This document shows, piece by piece, positions 44,790-51,767 of a stretch of 51,767 nucleotides of DNA (position 1 is the stretch's first letter; the number at the start of each line of letters is the position of its first letter). The notes under the pieces are model-generated. The model ran no database searches, was not told where the DNA came from, and saw nothing but the letters and a program-made list of their open reading frames with translations. Source of the DNA: an uncultured cyanobacterium (GTDB lineage: Bacteria; Cyanobacteriota; Cyanobacteriia; Cyanobacteriales; Nostocaceae); assembly GCA_903903925.1 (NCBI GenBank), contig CAIVAU010000133.1, positions 1 to 51,767 of the forward strand, read 5' to 3'. The position numbers and the translations under genes were made by a program.

Positions 44790-45860
44790 ATGTCACAACC
44801 TATTTCCCCAGCAGGAGACGAAAATCTCAAAAATTTGAAGCCTGAAGTTGCCAAGACAAAGAAGAAAGGCAAGTCACTCCCGCCAAAGCTTATTATCAAG
44901 CTGGGAAAGTTTGTCTGGACGACTATGTGGCACACCATGATGTCGCAGCTTGCGCCCCGCAACAAGTTGGGAGAATATGTTCGTCCTCAAAGCCAGTTTC
45001 GGAGGTTTGTTGGGACACAAGAACGTAACCCGTATCAACCAGCGGCGGGACGCTACGACCTGATCGTTGGGCTTGGTTGTCCTTGGGCGCACAGAACCCT
45101 TGTTGTTCGGGCGATCAAAGGGTTAGAGGAAGCAATATCAGTATCTATTGTGTCCCCTGATCCGATGGAAGGAGGTTGGGTGTTCAATCAAGAACAGGAA
45201 GGTTGCCTCACACTTCCTGATCTGTATGAGTTGGCAGAAGCCGGCTATAGTGGACGCTCTACGGTTCCAGTGTTATGGGATAAACAGACAAAGACCATCG
45301 TTAACAACGAGAGTGCAGAAATTATCGTGATGCTGAACTCACAGTTTAACGAGTTCGCCACAAATCCTGCCCAGGATCTTTACCCACAGGAGCTAAAACA
45401 GAAGATTGATCAGTGGAATGAGAAGATTTATACAAACGTGAACAACGGTGTTTATCGTTGCGGGTTTGCCCAAACTCAAGAGGCGTATAATCAAGCATGC
45501 GATCGGTTGTTTGCAACTTTGGATGAGGTTGACGCAGCACTGAGTGAGAGTCGATACCTTTGCGCAGACACAGTTACACTGGCAGATGTCCGTCTATTCA
45601 CGACGCTATTCCGCTTTGATACTGTGTACTATGGGCTGTTTAAGTGCAACCGCCGGAGAATTCAGGACTATCCGAACCTGGGACCCTACCTCCGTGACTT
45701 GTATCAGCTTCAAGGTGTTGCCCAGACCTGTGACATCGAAAGTGTAAAGCGGGATTACTATGGTAACCTGTTCCCGCTGAATCCAGGCAGCATTATTCCC
45801 AGAGGACCTGAGATGACATACCTTCAACAATCACATGGTCGCGACGGTACTGGCAATTAA
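44790..45860 (+). CDS. Glutathionyl-hydroquinone reductase-like glutathione S-transferase
   Basis: 356 aa from ATG 44790 (MSQPISPAGDE); ATG 44766 or 44694 would add 8 or 32 residues. The xi-class GST pattern is present: GRYDLIVGLGCPWAHRTLVVRAIKGLE with active-site Cys in CPWAHR, VPVLWDKQTKTIVNNESAEIIVML (glutathione site) and a long C-terminal helical domain ending YYGNLFPLNPGSIIPRGP. Relatives such as PcpF and YqjG remove glutathione from glutathionyl-hydroquinones, a repair role for quinones. Soluble, cytoplasmic. The N-terminal region of about 75 residues (KKKGKSLPPKLIIKLGKFVWTTM) is longer than usual. Confidence 0.92.
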   Translation: MSQPISPAGDENLKNLKPEVAKTKKKGKSLPPKLIIKLGKFVWTTMWHTMMSQLAPRNKLGEYVRPQSQFRRFVGTQERNPYQPAAGRYDLIVGLGCPWAHRTLVVRAIKGLEEAISVSIVSPDPMEGGWVFNQEQEGCLTLPDLYELAEAGYSGRSTVPVLWDKQTKTIVNNESAEIIVMLNSQFNEFATNPAQDLYPQELKQKIDQWNEKIYTNVNNGVYRCGFAQTQEAYNQACDRLFATLDEVDAALSESRYLCADTVTLADVRLFTTLFRFDTVYYGLFKCNRRRIQDYPNLGPYLRDLYQLQGVAQTCDIESVKRDYYGNLFPLNPGSIIPRGPEMTYLQQSHGRDGTGN

Positions 45861-46466
45861 GCAGGTATTAGCTGAGGCTGATGTAGGAAACTTTGCTTGA
45901 GGTCGAAAGTAAAAAGTTAAATATTTTGTGCTAAAATTTTTAGAAATAAGGTAGTTATCAGACCCTACCTCGGGACTGGAGAAAGTTACTCCCAGGGCTT
46001 GGCGAGGGTCAAAAGGGTCAATCGCGTCAGAGCAGATTTTTTCCACGTGGGTCATGACTTTTGTCATGAAAAAAAATCATTCCTGAAAGGATGTATTTGT
46101 GACTTTTTTCACTTTCGTCTCATGTAGCTGAGGAGGTAAGCTCCTATAATAATTTAGACCTAGTAGGCGTTTTCCAGAAAGTGGCTATTTCTTACAGCTA
46201 TCTCGTCGGCGGGATGCCGTTAAATTGCGCAGATCTTTCGTCAGGCTTGATCTTTAACTTTGAGCAAGGGTCGGTGATGATCCCGGTTTGTGGTGTGGAT
46301 CATGACTCTCGAAAAAACTGGGAGATCCTCTGTCAGCAAAACTATAAACACTAGAAGATGTTGTTCGGCATAATGAACCCACTAGACCCAGCAATTTCCA
46401 CCCTCAAGGAAGTGGTGGCGAAATTTCTCCTCAGGCTCAGTTCGTCTGATCAAAAAGCGTGAAGCT
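45861..46466. other. 606-bp spacer with a possible 46-aa ORF (46214-46354)
   Basis: The frame at 46214-46354 (+) starts MPLNCADLSSGLIFNFEQGS and is open upstream to about 46085, so it could be the end of a decayed gene of about 90 codons; no family recognised. A minus-strand 78-codon ORF at 45831-46067 looks like a shadow. A TCATGAC-TTTT-GTCATGA hairpin lies at 46052-46069. Confidence 0.4.
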
Positions 46467-47801
46467 ATGGGTGAGGAAGTTGTCATTTCATTAAATAATA
46501 TTTCCAAGTCTTTTAAGCAGTATGCTCATCCAGCAGATCGTTTAAAAGAGTTACTCTTACCTACAAAAAGTAGCGCCCAAGAGTTTTGGGCATTGCGAGA
46601 TATTAACCTAGAGGTTTTCCAGGGTCAAACTGTAGGCATTGTTGGACGTAATGGATCTGGCAAAAGCACTCTATTACAAATTATTGTCAAGACACTTATC
46701 CCAACAACAGGCGAGATTATTGTTAACGGTCGAGTGGCAGCATTGTTAGAGTTAGGAAGTGGATTTAACCCAGAATTTACAGGAAGGCAAAATGTATTTT
46801 TTAATGGGCGAATATTAGGATTATCACACACGGAAATTGAAGCAAAGTTTGAAGAAATTGAAGCTTTTGCTGATATAGGAGATTTCATCAACCAGCCAGT
46901 TAAGACTTATTCAAGTGGAATGTTTGTCAGGCTAGCTTTTGCCGTTGCTATTAGTAGTGATCCTGACATTTTAGTAGTGGATGAAGCACTTTCTGTTGGT
47001 GATGAAGCATTTCAACGGAAGTGTTTTTCGAGAATTCAATCTATTCAAGAACGAGGTGGAACAATTTTATTTGTTTCTCATTCGGCAACTTCAATTATAG
47101 AACTTTGTCAAATTGCATTTCTCATTGATCGGGGAGAGTTGTTACTGAAAGGAACGCCTAAACTAGTAGTGTCTAAATATCAGAAATTGATATATTCTCC
47201 ATTAGATAAAATAGAAGCAACTCGTCAAGAAATAAGAGATTTGAATCATCAAACAAAGCATGGAGAAATAAAAAAAACTCCTAGCATTGTCGAGTTACCT
47301 AATCAAATAGATATCAGTTACGATCCTAATTTTATTCCTCAGAGTACTATTTCTTATATCCCTCAAGGTGCAAAAATAAGCAATATTTGTATTGTAACCA
47401 TAGATAGAAAAAAAGTTAATATTCTTCGCAAGAAAGAAGAATATTTTTATAAATATCAAGTAACATTTACCGAAACAGCTTATAAAGTCAGGTTTGGGAT
47501 GTTAATAAAAACAGTAAGTGGATTTGAATTAGGAGGTGCAGCTTCTCATACTTTAAACCAACCTATTGAGTGTATAAATAGAGGTGATGTTGTTGATGTA
47601 GAGTTTAAATTTCGCTGTCTCCTACAACCAGGGGTATATTTTTTAAATGCTGGAGTTGTAGGATTTTTGAATGGAACTGAAACATACCTTGATAGACAGA
47701 TTGACGTAGCAATGTTCAGAGTTTGTCAAGAAGAAGATATTTTGGAAACTGGATTAGTAGATTTTTGTGTACAAGCAGATATTTCTTATGTTAAATTATA
47801 A
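46467..47801 (+). CDS. Polysaccharide ABC exporter ATPase with Wzt-like C-terminal domain
   Basis: 444 aa. Residues 1-250 are an ABC ATPase of the Wzt/TagH class: GIVGRNGSGKST Walker A (58-68), long insert before VAALLELGSGFNPEFTGRQNV, signature YSSGMFVRLAFA, Walker B DILVVDEALSVGD. The C-terminal 160 residues form a beta-rich Wzt_C-like carbohydrate-binding domain (IVTIDRKKVNILRKKEEYFYKYQVTF ... LQPGVYFLNAGVVG). Such proteins export O-antigen or exopolysaccharide across the inner membrane and choose chain-terminated substrates. The permease partner (Wzm) is absent from the window, so it must be encoded elsewhere. The 3' end overlaps the frame of the sulfotransferase-like gene, whose own start lies 16 bp downstream. 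AT-richer than core genes. Confidence 0.92.
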   Translation: MGEEVVISLNNISKSFKQYAHPADRLKELLLPTKSSAQEFWALRDINLEVFQGQTVGIVGRNGSGKSTLLQIIVKTLIPTTGEIIVNGRVAALLELGSGFNPEFTGRQNVFFNGRILGLSHTEIEAKFEEIEAFADIGDFINQPVKTYSSGMFVRLAFAVAISSDPDILVVDEALSVGDEAFQRKCFSRIQSIQERGGTILFVSHSATSIIELCQIAFLIDRGELLLKGTPKLVVSKYQKLIYSPLDKIEATRQEIRDLNHQTKHGEIKKTPSIVELPNQIDISYDPNFIPQSTISYIPQGAKISNICIVTIDRKKVNILRKKEEYFYKYQVTFTETAYKVRFGMLIKTVSGFELGGAASHTLNQPIECINRGDVVDVEFKFRCLLQPGVYFLNAGVVGFLNGTETYLDRQIDVAMFRVCQEEDILETGLVDFCVQADISYVKL

Positions 47802-47817
47802 TAATTTGTCTGGAAAG

Positions 47818-49083
47818 ATGGTTACAGAGATGTGTATGCGCCAACGAGGAAAAATTGTCATTATTACTGGAATGCATCGTTCTGGCACATCTCTAACAAC
47901 TTCTTTACTAGAAAGTTCGGGATTGAATATTGGCAAAAGGCTAATGGGCGCAAGTCCTGGTAATATTAAGGGGCACTTTGAAAATTTAGATTTTGTTGGG
48001 TTTCATCAAAAAGTCTTATCATCTCAAGGAATTAGTCAAGAGGGGTGGTCTCTGGAAAATAATATTCAAGTACAAGAACAGTATGTAAATCAAGCTAAGT
48101 TAATGGTTAGGGAAAATGCTGTGCTAGGTAATTGGGGATGGAAAGATCCACGCACAACTCTTTTTCTTAATTTTTGGGCAGATTTACTACCACAAGCAAA
48201 TTTTTTATTCGTGTATCGCTCACCTTGGGAAGTCGTTGATTCTCTCTATCGGCGTGGTGATGAGATATTTTATTCAAATCCCAACTTTGCTCTAAAAATT
48301 TGGATAAATTACAACAAAAGTATTTTAGACTTTTACAATAAGTTTTCTGAACGGTGTGTTCTATTAGACATTAAAAATGTTGTTAAGTCTCCTATTGTTT
48401 TATCAAAATTGGTGAATCAAAAGTTAGATGTTACTCTAGATAATCCAAACAGGGATATATCTGATAGATCATTACTGAATGGTCAAGTATCTAATTCTCA
48501 TCGACCTAAACTAATGGAATATTTTTTTCCAGAAGCAGTTGACTTATATTATGAATTAGAAGCTAAATCTGATATTAAATCATGCAATCATCTTGGATTT
48601 GAGACTTCATGTCACCCAACACGATTTATAGATTGGGTTTTTCAGGATTGGTTAGATATTAGAAAGATAGAAAGAAACTCAAATTTGGAATTACAACATT
48701 ATCAATGTCAGTTGGAAAAAATTCAAGTTGAATCACGAGATTATCAATGTCAGTTGGAAAAAATTCAAGTTGAATCACGAGATTATCAATGTCGGCTGGA
48801 AAAAACTCAAGTTGAATCACGAGATTATCAATGTCGGCTGGAAAAAACTCAAGCTGAATTACAACATTATCAATGTCATCTGGAAAAAACTCAAGCTGAA
48901 TTACAACATTATCAATGTCATCTGGAAAAAATTCAAGCTGAATTAGTGCGATCGCAGGTTATGATCGCAGCAATGGAAAGTAGTAAATTTTGGAAATTAA
49001 GAACTATCTGGTGTCACATTAAGAAATCGGTATTTAAGGTTTTCGGCTCTTTCGCCCCTTTTATGGTAAAACCTTCCGAATAA
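47818..49083 (+). CDS. Sulfotransferase-like protein with tandem coiled repeats
   Basis: 421 aa from ATG 47818; ATGs at 47767 (overlapping the ABC gene), 47830 and 47836 are alternatives. The N-terminal KIVIITGMHRSGTSLTTSLLESSG holds the P-loop-like phosphosulfate-binding motif (residues about 12-31), and NWGWKDPRTTLFLNFWADLLPQANFLFVYRSPWEVVDSLYRR gives the second conserved block of sulfotransferase-like proteins. Residues about 292-375 are six 14-residue repeats (YQC.LEK.Q.E......) forming a coiled coil encoded by 42-bp DNA units. A basic tail follows. It probably modifies a polysaccharide or lipid exported by the neighbouring ABC system; this is inferred from position. Confidence 0.85.
   Translation: MVTEMCMRQRGKIVIITGMHRSGTSLTTSLLESSGLNIGKRLMGASPGNIKGHFENLDFVGFHQKVLSSQGISQEGWSLENNIQVQEQYVNQAKLMVRENAVLGNWGWKDPRTTLFLNFWADLLPQANFLFVYRSPWEVVDSLYRRGDEIFYSNPNFALKIWINYNKSILDFYNKFSERCVLLDIKNVVKSPIVLSKLVNQKLDVTLDNPNRDISDRSLLNGQVSNSHRPKLMEYFFPEAVDLYYELEAKSDIKSCNHLGFETSCHPTRFIDWVFQDWLDIRKIERNSNLELQHYQCQLEKIQVESRDYQCQLEKIQVESRDYQCRLEKTQVESRDYQCRLEKTQAELQHYQCHLEKTQAELQHYQCHLEKIQAELVRSQVMIAAMESSKFWKLRTIWCHIKKSVFKVFGSFAPFMVKPSE
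48691..48942 (+). repeat. Six tandem 42-bp units inside the sulfotransferase-like gene
   Basis: Units start at 48691, 48733, 48775, 48817, 48859 and 48901, each with a core TATCAATGTC(A/G) followed by CTGGAAAAAA-like sequence. They are 80-98% alike, so copy number may vary between strains. Confidence 0.93.
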
Positions 49084-49141
49084 GTACAACTTGTCCCCTA
49101 GGTTCGCTGTTCTCGCATTGATCCGCTATTCACAAACAACT

Positions 49142-51295
49142 ATGAGTGCAAATGCTACCATTTCCGACAACCCCTTACTCAAAGGCTCAGGCCTACCCGC
49201 TTTTGCAGACATTACACCAGAGCAGATTGTGCCAGCGTTTAGCCAGCTGCTGACAGAACTAGACCAGGAACTGTCTACATTAAATGCTAACGTAAAACCG
49301 ACGTGGAACAATTTAGTACAACCTCTAGAAAGGCTCACTGAAAGGCTAAACTGGAGTTGGGGTGTAGTAAACCATTTAATGGGTGTGAAAAACAGCTCTG
49401 CACTGCGCGAAGCTCATGAAACCGTACAACCGCAAGTCGTGCAGTTCCTCAACAAGCTAGGTCAAAGCCAACCTATTTATAATGCTTTTAAAGCACTACG
49501 AGCAAGTGATAGTTGGAAAAGTTTAGACTATGCCCAACAGCGCATAGTCGAAGCAGCGATCCGGGATGCCGAACTTTCTGGTGTTGGCTTACAAGGTGAG
49601 GCGCGGGAGCGTTTTAATACCATTCAGATGGAGTTAGCAGAACTTTCTACTAAGTTTTCTAACCATTTGCTTGACGCTACTAAAGCCTTTAGCGTAATCC
49701 TCACGACTACAGAAGAAATTGATGGCTTACCCCATAGCTTACTGAGTCTAGCAGCACAAGCTGCACGGGCTGCGGGAGAAGAAAACGCTACACCTGAAAA
49801 TGGTCCTTGGCGCATTACCTTGGACTTGCCCAGTTATGGTCCTTTCATGCAGCACAGTACTCAGCGTGATTTGCGCCAAAAACTTTACAAAGCTTTTATC
49901 ACTCGTGCTTCGTCGGGTGAGTTGGATAACAACCGGTTGATTGAACGCATTTTAGAGTTACGTCAAGAACTAGCCCAGTTATTGGGCTATCAGACTTATG
50001 CTGATCTGAGCCTAGCTAGTAAAATGGCGGAGAATGTCGAAGCAGTAGAGTCACTGTTGGAAGAACTACGCCGTGCCAGTTACAATTGTGCTGTCAAAGA
50101 CTTAGAAGAACTCAGAGCCTTTGCAGTAGAGAAGGGAGCAGCAGAAGCTAACGATTTTCAGCACTGGGATATCAGCTTTTGGGCTGAACGTCAACAAGAA
50201 GAAAAATTTGCCTTTACAGCAGAAGAGTTGCGTCCCTACTTCCCCCTTCCAAATGTGCTGGATAGCTTGTTTACTCAGGTGAAGCACCTATTCGGCGTCA
50301 CCATCACTCCGGCTGATGGTCAAGCCCCAGTCTGGCATGAAGATGTGCGTTATTTCCAAATTTCCGATGAAACGGGTAACCCAATTGCCTATTTCTACTT
50401 AGATTCTTACAGCCGCCCAGAAGAAAAGCGCGGCGGTGCATGGATGGACAGGTGCACCAACCGTGACAAAATCACTGAAAATGGTGTGACTAACGTTCGC
50501 TTACCAGTGGCGTATTTGGTGTGCAACCAAACTCCCCCAGTAGATGGTAAGCCTAGCCTGATGACTTTCTCTGACGTAGAGACTTTATTCCACGAGTTTG
50601 GTCATGGCTTGCAGCATATGCTGACTAAAGTTGATTACCCTGAAGCAGCAGGGATCAATAATGTAGAATGGGATGCAGTGGAACTGCCTAGCCAATTTAT
50701 GGAAAACTGGTGTTATGTTTCTATCCCGGTGAGGGATGGGGAAAAAGCGTCTCAGGATACATCAAGTCGCCTACCTACGCTGCTGGGAATGGCAAAGCAT
50801 TATGAAACTGGTGAGGCGCTACCGGAACATTATCACCAAAAGTTATTGGCAGCAAAGAATTATAGGAGTGGCAGTGCTATGCTACGGCAAATCCACTTTA
50901 GTCTGCTTGACTTGGAACTGCATCACCGCTATCGTCCGGGCAGTGGGGAAACGCCAAAAGATGTGCGCGATCGCATTGCCAAGAACACGACCGTATTGCC
51001 ACCGCTACCAGAAGATTCCTTCTTGTGTGCTTTTGCACACATCTTTGGTGGTGGATATGCGGCTGGCTATTACAGCTACAAGTGGGCTGAAGTGCTTAGC
51101 GCTGATGCTTTTGCCGCCTTTGAAGAAGCTGGACTAGAAAACGAACTATCGATACAAGCTACAGGTAGACTTTACCGTGATACCATACTTGCCCTTGGTG
51201 GTAGCAAGCACCCAATGGAAGTCTTTAAATCCTTCCGGGGTCGTGAACCTAGTACCGAACCTTTGCTCAGGCATAATGGTTTAGTTGCTGCTTAA
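49142..51295 (+). CDS. prlC: M3-family oligopeptidase A
   Basis: 717 aa from ATG 49142 (MSANATISDNPLLKGSGLPAF, the usual OpdA start); the frame is open to 49091. The zinc motif FHEFGHGLQHML (HExxH with downstream Glu in NNVEWDAVELPSQFMENW) is intact. The N-terminal helical domain (ITPEQIVPAFSQLLTELDQEL) and the end GGYAAGYYSYKWAEVLSADAF are characteristic of the M3 thimet-oligopeptidase family. It cuts short peptides, including cleaved signal peptides, in the cytoplasm, acting after SppA-type enzymes. Single gene. Confidence 0.94.
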   Translation: MSANATISDNPLLKGSGLPAFADITPEQIVPAFSQLLTELDQELSTLNANVKPTWNNLVQPLERLTERLNWSWGVVNHLMGVKNSSALREAHETVQPQVVQFLNKLGQSQPIYNAFKALRASDSWKSLDYAQQRIVEAAIRDAELSGVGLQGEARERFNTIQMELAELSTKFSNHLLDATKAFSVILTTTEEIDGLPHSLLSLAAQAARAAGEENATPENGPWRITLDLPSYGPFMQHSTQRDLRQKLYKAFITRASSGELDNNRLIERILELRQELAQLLGYQTYADLSLASKMAENVEAVESLLEELRRASYNCAVKDLEELRAFAVEKGAAEANDFQHWDISFWAERQQEEKFAFTAEELRPYFPLPNVLDSLFTQVKHLFGVTITPADGQAPVWHEDVRYFQISDETGNPIAYFYLDSYSRPEEKRGGAWMDRCTNRDKITENGVTNVRLPVAYLVCNQTPPVDGKPSLMTFSDVETLFHEFGHGLQHMLTKVDYPEAAGINNVEWDAVELPSQFMENWCYVSIPVRDGEKASQDTSSRLPTLLGMAKHYETGEALPEHYHQKLLAAKNYRSGSAMLRQIHFSLLDLELHHRYRPGSGETPKDVRDRIAKNTTVLPPLPEDSFLCAFAHIFGGGYAAGYYSYKWAEVLSADAFAAFEEAGLENELSIQATGRLYRDTILALGGSKHPMEVFKSFRGREPSTEPLLRHNGLVAA

Positions 51296-51323
51296 TTGGG
51301 AAGCCTCTGGATGATCACCAGAA

Positions 51324-51767
51324 TCAGCCTGTCTTGTTCCAAATGCGCTGCACCTGACATCCAGAAGCGATTTTCCATGGGCCGGCTGTGTTACTGGTCA
51401 AATCACAGTTTGTCACAGTTCCTGTACCGTTCTCGTATACGTATAAACCAAACCACTTGTTCCGATTGATTTTGCATCCTTGAATAACCGGGTTGCCGCC
51501 CTCCCTAATTTCCACCCCCGCGAAGGCATTGCCAAAGATGTCACAATCTACTACTGTTCCCTGACCGTTGGTATAGACATAGACGCCAGATGATTTCCCG
51601 TCATGGATTTGGCAGTTACGGATGGTGGGGTTGCCGCCCTCTTTGATTTCTACCTCCGCATAGTCATTGCCAAAGATGTTAGAGTCTTCTACTGTTCCCT
51701 GACCGTTGGTATGGACATAGACGCCAGATGATTTCCCGTCATGGATTTGGCAGTTACGGATGGTGGG
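51324..51767 (-). CDS. Right-handed beta-helix repeat protein, partial (C-terminal end)
   Basis: 147 residues remain, continuing beyond the right edge. Each turn reads N.TIRNCQIHDGKSSGVYVYTNGQGTV, a 23-residue rung typical of Beta_helix/NosD-like domains. Two rungs are nearly identical at DNA level (about 138-bp units). The last turns diverge and the protein ends CQVQRIWNKTG. The fold is seen in carbohydrate-binding or esterase-like surface proteins and in kinase-associated sensors; which one cannot be told without the N-terminus. Confidence 0.85.
   Translation of the reverse strand, partial: PTIRNCQIHDGKSSGVYVHTNGQGTVEDSNIFGNDYAEVEIKEGGNPTIRNCQIHDGKSSGVYVYTNGQGTVVDCDIFGNAFAGVEIREGGNPVIQGCKINRNKWFGLYVYENGTGTVTNCDLTSNTAGPWKIASGCQVQRIWNKTG

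Noticed and set aside
45831..46067. 78-codon minus-strand ORF after the GST gene
   Set aside because: No family, overlaps the GST 3' end, and no upstream promoter-like or ribosome site is seen.
46052..46076. Hairpin TCATGAC/GTCATGA with adjacent A-run as terminator
   Set aside because: The A-run is on the wrong side for the plus strand, and for the minus strand the T-run precedes the stem, so it cannot act as a normal terminator.

Overview
The window reads as chromosomal DNA of a filamentous, probably heterocyst-forming cyanobacterium (Nostocales-like). Support comes from many HIP1-type GCGATCGC octamers, short tandem heptamer repeats (GACTCCT, AGGAGTT, TGCTCCC, TTTTGAC) between genes, and cyanobacterial families such as CrtR, DUF3086, DUF3119, DUF1816, CyRepA1 and PixJ-like GAF proteins. 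Housekeeping genes (tilS, plsY, pyk, carA, rlmB, mrnC, aroH, an M3 oligopeptidase) argue against a plasmid. Assignments are by eye from motifs; no database search was run.

Layout. 0-3 kb: an HTH/acidic protein, a membrane protein, a 225-aa unknown and tRNA-Arg(TCT). 3.1-3.8 kb: a dead IS630-type transposase broken by two nested small elements with clear terminal inverted repeats and target duplications. 3.8-7.7 kb: an AT-rich three-gene cassette on the minus strand (SMC-like ATPase with DUF3696, TOPRIM-like nuclease, DUF262 protein). This looks like a defence module and is the best candidate for a little-described system. 8.2-20.5 kb: M16 peptidase, tilS with a tandemly duplicated start region, plsY, a DUF3086/DUF3119/MlaE lipid-transport-like group, sppA, aroH, crtR and pyk. 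20.5-25.7 kb: a repeat-rich spacer, a three-GAF cyanobacteriochrome-like MCP, an orphan HicB-like protein and a nucleotidyltransferase. 25.8-29.8 kb: two glycosyltransferases, rfbD (dTDP-rhamnose) and a secreted nuclease, with large convergent heptamer arrays that run into coding ends.

29.9-37.3 kb is an accessory stretch. It holds tandem LexA-like boxes beside a 46-aa ORF, a 223-aa unknown, the remains of a DUF697 gene, a CyRepA1 plasmid replication protein and a cytosine-5 DNA methyltransferase. Related hairpin repeats are scattered through it. The methyltransferase tail overlaps the start of a CAP-domain lipoprotein.

37-51.8 kb returns to core and envelope functions: alpha/beta hydrolase, DUF1816, rlmB-mrnC (RNA processing), a STAS protein, carA, a retropepsin-like lipoprotein, a glutathionyl-hydroquinone reductase-like GST, a Wzt-like exporter ATPase overlapping a sulfotransferase-like protein with a six-unit coiled repeat, an M3 oligopeptidase, and the C-terminal end of a right-handed beta-helix protein cut by the window edge.
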